A DNA stretch of 64,000 nt from Allolobophora icterica (lineage: Eukaryota; Annelida; Clitellata; Crassiclitellata; Lumbricidae). Under the pieces are notes generated by a model. That model saw only the letters and a program-made list of their open reading frames with translations. It was not told the DNA's origin and did no database searches. The DNA lies in assembly GCA_963556255.1 (NCBI GenBank), contig OY744605.1:63994416-64058415 (forward strand), in the 5' to 3' direction. Position 1 is the stretch's first letter. Every line of letters begins with the position of its first letter. The position numbers and the translations under genes are program-made. Below are positions 28,487-42,164 of the stretch, piece by piece.

Positions 28487-29367
28487 CCTGTCTCTCGTCT
28501 CAGTTGTCTCGTCAACATTCTTTCGAAGTCATTCGAACGAGTGGATCTATCAGCCGGTATTTGACCGGCCTTAAACGAGGCGCGATTACTTATTCATCTG
28601 CCCGGCTTACTCCGATATGATCAATTGTATCCGAACGTTGTGTAGTCGACAGGCGGGCGGGCGAGCGAGCGACCACCGAGCGCGTGCCGAGTCTACTAAC
28701 GGACGTCACCCGACCGATGTGGCACAAATAGTGACACCAGACATCCCGACAGACTATTTAGACGGGCGGATGAAACAAGAAGCAGTGCAGTCAGTCTGCC
28801 ACCGGCGCATTGCCAGCCCACGATCAATAGATTATCTTGTAACTGTTTCTGCACCAATTCCGGTAAACACGGCCACACTTAGCCGCCGGGGAAGACGGAA
28901 AAAACCCGCGCTCGCATTTGTGTTGCCATGTCAACGCGTCGACGAATTCAATCTGTCGCAGGCACGCACGCACGCACGCACCTCGAGCACACTAACTGTT
29001 AATGGAGAACTGTTGAACCTGTCCGCGGAATTATACTAAACGATCGGAGAGTCATTGGCCGAATTAGCCGACAAAATGCTCCGCTTTCACTAGTTGTATC
29101 TAGTCGGCGAATAATACACACTCAGCGCTCCGCATAAGGCGACGTGAAGGACTGATTACATAGCAATCAAAGACATTTAAGTTTCTTATTAAAGGTTTCG
29201 AATCGAAAAACAATTATTACTGCTGAGTTTTATTCCAGATTTACGGTACACTGAACGATGATGCCAATTATTAGAGCACTCAGCTGTTGACTTTGCCATT
29301 CAGTCCGTTATTAATAAATATAAGTGTGTTTGCTGGACCTCGGTGCCTTTCATATCTAAGACGATGA
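28487..29367. other. unannotated, partly CpG-rich sequence
   Basis: 28640-29000 is rich in CG (GGCGGGCGGGCGAGCGAGCG near 28651) and contains a 140-codon frame with no recognisable domain. A short GCAC run lies at 28962-28981. It is a possible CpG island, but no gene is assigned. Confidence 0.4.
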
Positions 29368-29900
29368 CCAGTCAGTCAGTCAGTCAGTCAGTCAGTCAGT
29401 CAGTCAGTCAGTCAGTCAGTCAGTCAGTCAGTCAGTCAGTCAGTCAGCCAGTTAGTCCTCAGTCAGTCAGTCAGTCAGTCAGTCAGTCAGTCAGTCAGTC
29501 AGTCAGTCATCCAGTCAGTCAGTCAATTAGCCAGTCAGTCAATTAGCCAGTCAGTCAGTCAATTAGTCAGTCAGTCAGTCAATTAGCCAGTCAGCCAATC
29601 AGCCATACAGTCAGTCATTCAGCCAGTTAGTCCTCAGTCAGTCAGTCAGACATTCATTCAGTCGGTCAGTCAGTCAGTCAGTCAGTCAGTCAGTAGTCAG
29701 TCGGTCACTTAGTCGATCACTCAGTCAGTCGTCAATCAGCTAATCAACCAACCAAGGAAGTAGAAATCAGTCAGTCAGTCAGTCAGTCAGTCAGTCAGTC
29801 AGTCAGTCAGTCAGTCAGTCAGTCAGTCAGTCAGTCAGTCAGTCAGTCAGTCAGTCAGTCAGTCAGTCAGTCAGTCAGTCAGTCAGCCAGCCAGTCAGTG
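29368..29900. repeat. (CAGT)n microsatellite, about 530 bp
   Basis: Pure blocks at 29368-29445, 29460-29525 and 29767-29885 are separated by degenerate CAGT/TTAG/CCAG text. Confidence 0.95.
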
Positions 29901-32900
29901 AATGAGCAAGCAAATGAGTCATTTGTTCAATTGATATAGGCCTAATAGTTAGACATATACAGACAATCCAAAGCATTTCTACTGTAAATCGCAGCTAATA
30001 AATTAGTTGGTTTAAAGTTCACTAAATTGATTAATATCTGTAATTTAATAAACTGCTATTCGATTAGGACTAATCTATAATTACAATTACTACACTATTT
30101 TAGTTATTATTTACCTGTTCATTTATTTACAAATGCAGCATAACATTTTAATCCCTTTTCCAAACCTTTGGCGGCCGACACCACCGAAGCAAACCAGTTA
30201 ATGAAGACAATAAGTCGCTGTCAGCCATAGCTAATCAACCAAACAATCGTCAGTCATCCATAGCTAATCAACCAAGCTTGCAATCGTCAGTCAGCCATAA
30301 CTAATCAACCAAGATCCGCGAAATCCCTATCCTACTCATTAAATCGAAGAACCGTTGCATGTGAATGCTGCCACAGCTTATCAGCACACCTGAAGAATAC
30401 ACAACCTTTTGAAAGCCGACGAAAGTAATATCCAGTCCTTCCTTTCAATTTGCGCGCACGATGTCACACAATTACAAGGTCTTCTCCGTCGCTTGGCCAC
30501 GAGATAAGGATGAGCCACGTAAACCCACGACGACTGGTGCCCTGGCTGTTTACGCATTCAGCCTGGAACCAGCGCAATCAAATATCGCCGCTTAATGCAT
30601 CGGAAAACAGCTTACAGACAGTCGCGCGACCGCGAAAGTCTTCATTAGCGCGATTTATTCATGGAAGACGCCGTTCGAACGGCCGCCCGCCGATAATTAC
30701 AGCTGATGAGGAGGACAGAGGCAGCGAAAGGTCGTCGCCGATGGATTATTCTGCGCCAATGACTCAGTACTTTAAAGAAACCTAAAAAGGCGCTCAACTC
30801 ACAAGGAATAATGATCAACACTGTCATCATACGTCTTGAACACATTTACTCTCTGCAAAGTGATGTCCAGTGGCAGACACTCAAACAGTAACCAGCTCAA
30901 GATAATATAATCACCTGTGCAATTACCTAAGAAGGGTTAGATAATTACGCATATTTTGAACGTATGTACCAGGAACGTAGCACGCCACAATTGCGCTCTG
31001 TGCCAAGCGTAATTATAGCGGTCCCCCAAAGATCAACTTTACCAATAACGACCAGAATTAATGTGTTCTCTTGAATATAATATTTACTATAAATATGTTC
31101 AAACGACAATTTTTAAATAAGCCTGCACTGTCAATTAACTGTCTGTTAATATTAAGAATTCACACTTTTATTTGTTGTTACTTCTTTATTTTATTACATT
31201 TATTTCATTTCAAATGGATATTATATTAAATTTTCAAGATAAAGTAATTAGTCTAATAATTAAATCTCAAACTTTGCGCCGCCTCTTGAGTTGCGCCCTA
31301 TTCCGTGGCACCACTGGAACGTCCCTCCTACGGCGCTGGCATGTACCAACATCAGCCGTCAAAAGCGTGGCTAAATAATTGAAAAATCCTTTGGTTTAAG
31401 AGCAACACTGCTAGCATATTTACTAACAGTCTTTTAATAACCCTATAACCCTTTTAATGAGGTCCAATAGGTTTGTAGTATTGATGTACATTTAGCATTA
31501 ACCCTTTTAATGAGGTCCCTAAACACAAGAAAATCTCCGCTAATAGGTTTGTAGTATTGATGTACATTTAGCTTTGCATGTACATGTATATCTATAGATA
31601 TGCTTCTCGTACAATCTATTTCAAAATATGTAAGTGATCATTGTATACAATGTAATGCACGCGTACTTCTCAGATGCAAGCTACTTACTCACTTATTTCC
31701 TATTATATGATCTACTGTAGAACTATTCTGCATTTACATAGCTCCACACATAAATATCTGATGAGATCTGGCGCTGTAGCTGAAGGGCCAAGGTCAGCAG
31801 CGGTGCAAGAACCGCTCATTTGTCCTCGGCCGGGAAACAGTAATTACAGCCGCTGCTTATTGTTTAATTACTTCTGTGTATTTATATAGCGCCGACATAC
31901 GATGACAAGGCATCGGTCGGCGGTGCTAAGCAACTGTGTGCCGAGGACTTGCTCAAGATCCGTGCTCAGCGCGAGCGTCACATGCGAGCGCTCGATCAAT
32001 CATCGGCGAACCTTCAGCTATATATAGACTATATATATGGAGTCAGCCATGCTTTCTTTACTCACCAGTTATGTCGTCATGCATCATTTCTTGTTTATCA
32101 TAATCAACAAATCACCGTTCACAATCATCGTAACGGCCTTAATCATGACAATCATTATCATCGTAATCATAATTATCATATTCGTCAATATCATCAAATG
32201 ATCGTGATCATTGTCATAATTATCGTAATTATACCGTAATTATGATCATATTCGTCGTCATCATTAAATCGTGATCATAATATTAAGCACGTGGTAATAA
32301 CCTTCCTGGCAATTACCACATTGAGCTTAGCTATACTAATTACCACATTACCATGGTCATGATTGAACAATAGCCTAGGATAACTGGTCACAAGTATTGT
32401 AAAGCAATAAAGTCTAATCCAATGTAAGTGTAATGTAAATAATGTAAAGAAAATTCAGTAATGCAACATACCCAGACTATTATGCATGTTTGTATGGGTG
32501 TATGTAAGTGCACATGTATGTGTATGTACATGTGTGTTTACACTGTACATATAAGTTTTCATTTACATTCATATGCATGCATTTAGGAATGCAACCAGAA
32601 CATAGGCCTAGTGTTTGCATGTGGTATCCATGGAAACTCTCCAGATTTGACGCAGCAATTATGAATACGCTGGTGCCCTGCTGCACCTAGCTTCAAAGTA
32701 AAGTACTCTAGAAATTTCCAGTTTATGATTACGGAATGCATTCATGTAAACATGTATAGGGCTCTGCATGTGAATGTGTGTGTGTGTACGTATATGGCAA
32801 CACACGTGATCTAGCTCCTTATATAGTAGGCCTACTTCACAAAAGCACAGCGTGCATCGCTATCCGACTGATGTAAACCCAGAGCGTTTAAAGACAGTTT

Positions 32901-33129
32901 GTACAGTGGTTCAATTCAGCCGGATCTGAGATCCGACACCTCGGATATGAGATCTGCCAACGAAACTATGAGATTCGCCACCTCAAAGAGGAGATCCATC
33001 ACCTAAATGTGCTTTTGTCACAATAGTCGACCATATGATCATTGTTTCATATATCTTATGTGTTTTCCGAATAGCAAATAGCGATTGGAAGAGCCACCAC
33101 CTCTGGGTAAGCAATTTAACCACTAAGCT

Positions 33130-33132
<3 letters not shown>
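29901..33132. other. unannotated host sequence
   Basis: About 3.2 kb without a supported gene. TAGGCCTA occurs at 29937, 32603 and 32827. A short direct repeat (TAGGTTTGTAGTATTGATGTACATTTAGC) occurs near 31467 and 31541. A LINE-tail-like TATAGCGCC lies at 31885-31893. ATC/TAATCAT-rich text fills 32100-32290. Confidence 0.45.
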
Positions 33133-33160
<28 letters not shown>

Positions 33161-33164
33161 GTAT
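33133..33164. repeat. short (AT)n run
   Basis: About 28 bp of AT dinucleotides immediately before the hAT MITE; the last bases form its target-site duplication. Confidence 0.9.
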
Positions 33165-33607
33165 TAGGGCTGTACCGAATAGTGATTATTACTATTCGGC
33201 CGAATACGAATAATCGGACCAACTATTCGGCCGAATACGAATACGAATACGAATAGTGTACAAAACAGGTCTACCGACAATATTCAAAATTTCGAATGTA
33301 AGCAAAAGTTTCAGTTCCGTAAATTTAATACATAAACTAAAAGTAAACAGTAAACTACATGTAATTTTTGCATCCTTCTGCCAGTCTGTGTAAACTAGGA
33401 ATGGAAATAATTTAACTAAACTTAGAAATTGTCACTTACTTAACGTTCACTCCACTCGCTCTAGCAGCCGCATGTGCAGAAACAGATGTCACGTGACCAC
33501 TATTCGTATTCGGTCCGACCGCTACTATTCGGCCGAATACCGAATAGCTGTTTGGCCCACTATTCGGCCCCGAAGCGAATACGAAGCGAATATTCGGTAC
33601 AGCCCTA
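33165..33607. mobile_element. hAT MITE with perfect 8-bp TSD
   Basis: The element begins TAGGGCTGTACCGAATA and ends with the exact complement, a 17-bp terminal inverted repeat. It is flanked by ATATGTAT on both sides (33157-33164 and 33608-33615), an 8-bp target-site duplication as made by hAT transposases. The interior is filled with CGAATA/TATTCG words in both orientations (TATTCGGCCGAATA recurs several times), so the whole element could fold. No transposase is encoded, so it is non-autonomous. Length is 443 bp. Confidence 0.9.
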
Positions 33608-34431
33608 ATATGTATGCATGCATGCATCTAGGAATGTGGTATGTGACTATGTGTGTATACGAGCAAGTCTACGTATGTCCAATTTTCCATGTACATAGGT
33701 GCATTTGTGTATGTCACTACGGATGTACATGCATGTAGATATGCATGTATTGGAACATTTAACTTCTCAAAGGCACCTTCATCCAGCACATTGGCGTTCG
33801 GAGGGGACCAAGGGGTCATCCCCTGGATTTGAAAATTGTCTCGTTTTCTGTGTTCATGCAAAACTTCAGTTCCCTCCCACTAGAAAAATTTTCCCCATCG
33901 ACAATTTTTGCCCCCTTAGAAAAATTCCCGCGGACGCCCCTTCATATCAGTGAATCGAATAACACGGCGCCACAGAAGTTCTCCAAAGAGATCTAAACGA
34001 CGCCTCTAATAACATACGACGGTCGTTCCTTCCTTCCTGAACGATGATGGCGCTATACAAATGTCTTCTGACATCGGCGTAAATGTGCAACACGAGATAA
34101 CTGGCAACGTATACGTGTAGTGAGTGCGTCGTCAGTCATGCGGATCTTTCGGGATGTGCGTCGGCCAAATTGCCGATATCGCCCCCGATCAGTTGCCACC
34201 GGGGCAGGGGAGGGGGCAGCCGGGGCAAGTGGCCAACTGACCGACGCAAGCATTCGGGTAATTTCCCGCAAAGAAGGCGCGTACGAACAACAAACAGAGA
34301 GCTGATAGAGCCACAGCCCTCGCTCAACGCTATCCCGTCGTCAAGCGTATGGATGAATCGCGCCAAGAATTCATGTCTGACTAGAGCAGACACTTTGAGA
34401 GGTTCCTAAGATACGATATACAAACAATCAG
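33608..34431. other. unannotated host sequence
   Basis: No gene is supported. A LINE-tail-like GGCGCTATA lies at 34049-34057. 34130-34300 is CG-rich with frames that have no recognisable domain. Confidence 0.45.
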
Positions 34432-34600
34432 ATCCATCCATCCATCCATCCATCCATCCATCCATCCATCCATCCATCCATCCATCCATCCATCCATCCA
34501 TCCATCCATCCATCCATCCATCCATCCATCCATCCATCCATCCATCCATCCATCCATCCATCCATCCATCCATCCATCCATCCATCCATCCATCCATCCA
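34432..34600. repeat. (CCAT)n microsatellite
   Basis: Pure array of about 42 CCAT units. The (WMDG)n frames are artefacts. Confidence 0.97.
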
Positions 34601-34865
34601 GCGCTTCAACATAGTCCCTTGTGCGGCATCTCCTCCACCAATAAAACCATGTGCAAAGACTAGCCATTCCAAAACAACGCTCCCTAATTTCTGTAATCCC
34701 GAGGAATAACGCGCCCCTCGGTGCTAATAATAATAGATTAAATTGCCGTATGTTAAACTTGAATAGGAGGCAGTGGCAGTGGCTTATGGGAGCGAATCAA
34801 CGGATAGAAAATGATTAAACTAATCGAAGAAACTGAAATGAAAAACTTAAAAGTTGCCATTTGAG

Positions 34866-34948
34866 TCAAGTTGAGTGATATCGGGTTTTGAATCGGGATC
34901 GACGGGTCAAAGCCGATTAGTCGCTCGACCACCGTGCCACTTCTCACG
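34866..34948 (-). repeat. possible tRNA-derived SINE remnant
   Basis: On the minus strand GGCACGGTGGTCGAGCGACT resembles a tRNA A box, and CCCGATTCAAAACCCGA about 30 bases later resembles the T-arm with B box. The D-arm and T-arm spacing is right for a tRNA, but the acceptor stem does not pair, so a SINE or tRNA pseudogene is more likely than a functional tRNA. Confidence 0.45.
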
Positions 34949-35518
34949 GGACGGTCCACACCGCAGCAGGTGTCTACTGTTGCCACGCTGGTGTCTGCTG
35001 CCAAGGTAGACATGACGCTCCGAGCAGCCGACTGCGGATCTGTTGACTAGTGAAGAAGAAGAAGCAAACGCTTCCCTAGACTCTGTTCAGCTCACTCAAT
35101 ATTTGTAACTAAATCACGCTTATCAGCTTCTGCAATCAATCACTTCCTGTCTCTCTGCGTTCTTTGTCCGTCAGGCCTTAACCACAATTAATGTCCGATT
35201 CGAACAGAGGCCGCGTCGTCTCTCCAGGCCTCGCCCACCGACCGACCGACCGACCGGGCGGCCGGGCGAGCGGGCGGGCGGGACGCAGGCGGCGGCGGTG
35301 GCCACGGCATCAATATGGCTTTTGCTACCAGTTACCAAATCAATACGGAGACAATGAGTGTGCCAGGCGCTCGCCGTTCGGCGTTTCGACTAAGAGAGCT
35401 TGTTATGAATACCGTGGCAAATGGCTGATGCTGCTAAGGCCGCCGCCGTCACAGTCAACTCCGGTCGTAACCGGCTATATGAAGACATCTCCGTCCAGGA
35501 CACAGACGATGGGAGACA
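34949..35518. other. unannotated, CG-rich patch
   Basis: 35215-35310 is very GC-rich (ACCGACCGACC and GCGGGCGGGCGG words). No gene is supported; the 151-codon frame runs into the GGA array and is compositional. Confidence 0.4.
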
Positions 35519-36118
35519 CGAGGAGGAGGAGCAGGAGGAGGAGGAAGAGGAGGAGGAGGAGGAGGATGAGAAATGGGAGGAAGAGGAGGAGGAAGAAGAA
35601 GATGAGAAGGACAAGGAGAATATATAGGAGGAGGAGGAATGGATGAGGGGAGAAGAACAGGAAGAGAAGGAGGAAGAGGAGGAGGAGGAGGAAGATGAGG
35701 AGGACGAGAAGAAATAGGAGGAGTAGGAGGAAGAAGAAGATGAGGAGGAGAAGGAGAAATATATAGGAGGAGGAATGGATGAGGGGAGAAGAACAGGAAG
35801 AGGAAGAGGAGGAATTGAAAGAGGAGAAAAGAAGATATGAGGAAGAATGGAAGATAGCAAATAAAAGCAGAACATAATGATGATAGAGAGGGGAAAGGGG
35901 GAAAGAAGGGGCATCGGAATAGCAGAGGGACGACATGAAGTGCATCGGGGTGAAGACTGATTCGGAGAATGGAAGAGAAACAGACAGAGAGACAAATTAT
36001 GAGGAACAATAGAGAAATGCTGATGAATGGAGAAAGAGCAGAAGGAGGAGGAAGGAGGAGAAAAGGAGGAAAAGGAGGAGGAAAAGGAGGAAAAGGAGGA
36101 GGGGAAAAGGAGGAAAAC
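35519..36118. repeat. (GGA)n purine-rich tract, about 600 bp
   Basis: The + strand is almost entirely G and A (GAGGAGGAG, GGAAGAAGAAG). The mirrored purine tract could form triplex structures. It ends at the assembly gap. Confidence 0.93.
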
Positions 36119-36318
36119 NNNNNNNNNNNNNNNNNNNNNNNNNNNNNNNNNNNNNNNNNNNNNNNNNNNNNNNNNNNNNNNNNNNNNNNNNNNNNNNNNN
36201 NNNNNNNNNNNNNNNNNNNNNNNNNNNNNNNNNNNNNNNNNNNNNNNNNNNNNNNNNNNNNNNNNNNNNNNNNNNNNNNNNNNNNNNNNNNNNNNNNNNN
36301 NNNNNNNNNNNNNNNNNN
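36119..36318. other. assembly gap (200 N)
   Basis: Exactly 200 N, bracketed by a purine tract on the left and an AT array on the right, both hard to assemble. True gap size is unknown. Confidence 0.99.

Positions 36319-36375
<57 letters not shown>
36319..36375. repeat. (AT)n microsatellite
   Basis: Pure AT array touching the gap, so its real length is unknown; it is followed by a short TACA run. Confidence 0.95.
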
Positions 36376-36920
<545 letters not shown>

Positions 36921-36965
36921 AATGTTCATATAACTATATGTAAAATTTATACAGGTGTTTTTCTA

Positions 36966-37318
36966 TAGCGGCCGTATGGTTTCGAACCTGTTTTTCAATG
37001 AATTGATCTGGAGAAACCATTCACCACTGCTGCTTTTTGAATGGGTTCCACACCATTCAATGTTCCCGAGCACGAACAATCGCTTATTATACGCATATTT
37101 CTCTCAAAGGTGTTGAAATAATTGTTCACATTATGAAAAACTTTTATGCTTCTGACTGCACGAGTCTGGCGCAGATCAGGGTCATTTTCTTCCATGGTCC
37201 CTGGTGGCAGAGCGGGCAAAATTAACTGCATGGCACCCATTCAAACCTCAGCGGTAATGAAGGATCTCACCCGATCAATTCATTGAAAAATGAGCAGGGT
37301 CGAGGCCATACGTCGCTA
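36966..37318. mobile_element. MITE candidate with TA target site
   Basis: The left end TAGCGGCCGTATGG and the complement of the right end TAGCGACGTATGG match with one indel and one change. The inverted similarity continues through TCGA-CCTG to TTTTTCAATGAATTGATC on both arms (about 45 bp). TA flanks both ends (36964-36965, 37319-37320), as for Tc1/mariner-type elements. No transposase is encoded. A related stretch may lie at 7740-7860. Confidence 0.65.
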
Positions 37319-37320
37319 TA

Positions 37321-37644
37321 TATATAAAAACGTGTACATTAAATTTTACATTTCAAATGGTCACATAATGGCACGGAGGTCATGAGATTGCAACCAGAGA
37401 AAAAATAAGTTTCACTAACATTCAGAAGAGGGCGCCATTGGCAAAATAAAACTGATGCACAATCCATCCTGAAGAGTTGCACAATTCATAAAAACACACA
37501 CACGTCTTCAATTTAATTAAGCAAACGTAATTAAAAATTAAACTAGACCAATGATTTCTACGCAACAGCTTAATTTGTCTTGAATGGATTAAAGCAAAAT
37601 TAAAGAATGAATGAAGTAACAAAAACTAGAAAACTTAAAGAAAA
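37321..37644. other. unannotated host sequence
   Basis: Nothing recognisable. Confidence 0.4.
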
Positions 37645-37950
37645 ACACACAAGTACATAAATACATACATACATAAATACATGTTACACACATACATCTA
37701 GACAGACAGATAGACAGACAGACACACAGAAATATACATACATATGCAAATACATACATATTCACAGGTGTACACATTACACACATACATACGAACATAC
37801 ATACAAGTACATACATACATACATACATACATACATACATACATACATACATACATACATACATACATACATACATACATACATACATACATACATACAT
37901 ACATACATACATACATACATACATACATACATACATACATACATGTATGC
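37645..37950. repeat. (CATA)n microsatellite
   Basis: Degenerate to about 37800 (CAGA, CACA and ATACATA words), then about 140 bp of pure CATA. Confidence 0.95.
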
Positions 37951-39420
<1,470 letters not shown>

Positions 39421-39544
39421 ATCGTCGTCGTTATCATCATCATCATCGTCGTCGTCGTCGTCATCTTCTTCTTCTTCACCACCACCACCACCACCACCAC
39501 CACCACCACCACCACCACCACCACCACCACCACCACCACCACCA

Positions 39545-39576
<32 letters not shown>

Positions 39577-39645
39577 GCCACCGCCACCGCCACCGCCACC
39601 GCCACCGCCACCGCCACCGCCACCGCCACCGCCACCGCCACCGCC

Positions 39646-39736
<91 letters not shown>

Positions 39737-39740
39737 TCAT
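39421..39740. repeat. compound trinucleotide array (CAT/CGT/CTT, CCA, CCG)
   Basis: ATC/GTC/TTC blocks are followed by (ACC)n, alternating (GCCACC)n, (GCC)n, (ACC)n and finally (ATC)n, a nearly mirror-symmetrical series. All homopolymeric frames are artefacts. Confidence 0.96.
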
Positions 39741-40344
39741 TTTCCTCCACCTTGACCACGATTGCTGTTGTGAAAAAGGATCATCTGAGCTAGTCAACCT
39801 TTAAACTGTTAGGGCGCCGTTATAATTAAACATTAAATCAAATAAGCAATATTTAAGGATTGACATCAAGTCGAAGAATCTTAAGTTGCAGTCTTGTAAC
39901 AACCGTTAGATAACCACGTTTAAGCGGAATTGAGATACTCCAGAAAAGGCGCTATAATATTAAGATACATACAAGGTATCCGTTGGTGTCATGACAACCG
40001 AATTTGAGTATCTGGTAATGGGAAAATGGCACAATAACTCAATCTTAAATAGGTCATGGGTAATTGGAGACTAACATATTGATAATGTGGCATTTTGATG
40101 TAATTAGACAAAACTACCTATAGAGGCGGGTAACAATGAACGTGCCTTGACAATACAGGATGTCATTTTGCGTGCAATTTTAGAAAACAAGTGGCTGATG
40201 TAAGCAGACAGTACTTTTAGGGATTCGTAAATATTTTGTCCACACAGGTGTCTGATTTTGCCCATGCATTACTTTAAAGAGGATATCAACATTTTGACCA
40301 TATTAAAGTCTGCGTTCGCTCAGTATTGGTTAAAAAATGAATGA
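39741..40344. other. unannotated host sequence
   Basis: No gene. A LINE-tail-like GGCGCTATA lies at 39949-39957. Confidence 0.45.
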
Positions 40345-40556
40345 GAATTTAGACCACACGAGTGTTTTTCTTTCGTTCAAACAATACATCAGCCTCTTGG
40401 CCACATTAGTGTCTGAATTTAGACCACACGAGTGTTCTTCTTTCGTTCAAACAATACATCAGCCTCTTGGCCACATTAGTGTCTGAATTTAGACCACACG
40501 AGTGTTCTTCTTTCGTTCAAACAATACATCAGCCTCTTGGCCACATTAGTGTCTGA
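40345..40556. repeat. 70-bp tandem triplication
   Basis: Three copies start at 40345, 40415 and 40485, each opening GAATTTAGACCACACGAGTG. Copies 2 and 3 are identical to each other where compared, and copy 1 differs by one base. Confidence 0.96.
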
Positions 40557-41324
40557 GCTCTCGCCAGACATGACTTTGAAGAGCGTATATATGCCTCTGA
40601 TTACAAGAAGCACAACTTTTTATTCTCCCGAGGCTATCCTCTGGTCGCGATCAGCAGCACACGATAAACCAACGAAAGACCAACACACGCTAACAGAACT
40701 AATCTTAAAGACTACGACGCGCTGACATAAGTAACGAATTACTGGCTACGAATCGCCCGCCTGATAAATGAGACTCGATCTTTTATGATCCCTCGGAGGC
40801 GATGATCAACCTGGTTTCGACACGACGGAGAAAACTGTCGGAAATAGGCTCAGAGGATTTCAAATATTCCGCTCGTTTCCCGTCTCAGACGCAACAAACA
40901 GATGTGCCTCAGCCTTAACTAACGCAGTCACGTCCAAGGAACTGAATTCAAATCAGTTTTTTGTCAAAATTTTATAGCGCACTACGTAATTGGTAAGATT
41001 TCAGCAGAGTTACTACAAGAGGACTATTACGTGGGCTATTATGGTTTCACTTAAACATACCGTCAACTGATGCCTTGTGCTAATGATTGCGGAACTGTAG
41101 CAGTCATTAAGATAGCAGTCATTAAGGTTAAGATACTAGTAAGCAGTTACTGGATAGCTCAAAGTTCAGCAGCGCGACAGTCACAGAGAAGGTGTGAAGA
41201 AGTAATCTATGATAAGAGTAATCGTAATCTCCAAACGTCCAAAGCGACACTCAACTGCCAAGCGCAGGGCACCACCATATTCACGAGCGCTGGACAATTA
41301 TTGTAGGTGAGCAATTTGTCCAAA
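40557..41324. other. unannotated host sequence
   Basis: No supported gene; the 62- and 78-codon frames have no recognisable domain. Confidence 0.4.
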
Positions 41325-41405
41325 GTCGCTAGGCAGTGGCTTGAGGTAGATTCGAACCTGAGGCCCTCCGGCTATAAGGCACCGAACACTACCGCGTCCC
41401 ATTAG
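41325..41405 (-). repeat. possible tRNA-derived SINE remnant
   Basis: On the minus strand GGGACGCGGTAGTGTTCGG resembles an A-box region and AGGTTCGAATCTACCT is a perfect T-arm with canonical B box (GGTTCGAATC), followed by a CAAGCCACTG 3' end. The acceptor stem does not pair, so this is a SINE or tRNA-like repeat. Confidence 0.55.
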
Positions 41406-41699
41406 ATAGTGTGCCATTTTGTCGACGATTTCCTATGTTGTCTATTATACTATTGAATAATTTCACATATAATTTTACCGGGTTTACTGGGACTGATTTC
41501 TCTGACGCACATTAGATGCTTGTATATACCTGCATCTCCTAGTTTCATGTTTTGTTTGAGTTCATCGTCAAAAACAGTTTTCAGCATCTGAGGCAACAGG
41601 TGTTTGAACCTTAATTCTTTTTTTCTGGTTGAGTTGCAATTTCTACTTCAAAGTGTTCTAAATTTGCCAATTCTAACATGATTTCGGTTTAATCAGTTC

Positions 41700-41995
41700 A
41701 CACACATACTTACTTAGTACTTAGTACTTAGTACTTAGTCCTTCCCGTGCAGAGCTGCACATCGGGCAACGCAGTTCCTCCATTCTTCTCTGTCCTTCGC
41801 CACGTCAACAGCATCCTCCACCGTCATCTCGAGACATCTCAGATCTTCTCGAACAGTTCCCATCCAGTTCTGTCTTGGTCTTCCTCTCCCACGCTTCCCC
41901 TCCGGAGTCCACCTAGTCACTTGGCTGGCTCTTCTATCATTATTCATTCGGGCCACGTGTCCCATCCAGTTCAGTCGTTTCATTCTAATGATGTT
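41700..41995 (-). mobile_element. LINE (RTE/Jockey-like) 3' remnant
   Basis: The minus-strand frame at 41735-41983 reads LNWMGHVARMNNDRRASQV, then GRGRPRQNWMGTVREDL and AKDREEWRNCVARCAAL. This is the standard C-terminal tail of RTE-type and related non-LTR retrotransposon polyproteins. Its 3' end runs into a (TACTTAG)n microsatellite at 41707-41738, a common RTE tail. The rest of the element is absent. Confidence 0.85.
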
Positions 41996-42006
41996 CTCTA
42001 GTTTAT

Positions 42007-42148
42007 CCTGCCCTGTTCTTTCTCTGATGGTTTTGAAGGTTCACACACATAAACCTGCCCTGTTCTTTCTCTGATGGTTTTGAAGGTTCACACACATAAA
42101 CCTGCCCTGTTCTTTCTCTGATGGTTTTGAAAGTTCACACTCATAAAC
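42007..42148. repeat. 47-bp tandem triplication
   Basis: Three units start at 42007, 42054 and 42101 with CCTGCCCTGTTCTTTCTCTG. The third has two changes. Confidence 0.95.
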
Positions 42149-42164
42149 CACCAAAAAACACCAA

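Noticed and set aside
28617..29039. 140-aa frame in CpG-rich DNA
   Set aside because: No recognisable domain, and composition is that of a possible CpG island. A host exon cannot be excluded but I cannot support one.
41325..41405. Functional tRNA gene
   Set aside because: The T-arm is convincing but the acceptor stem does not pair and the anticodon arm is poor, so I call it a SINE-like remnant.
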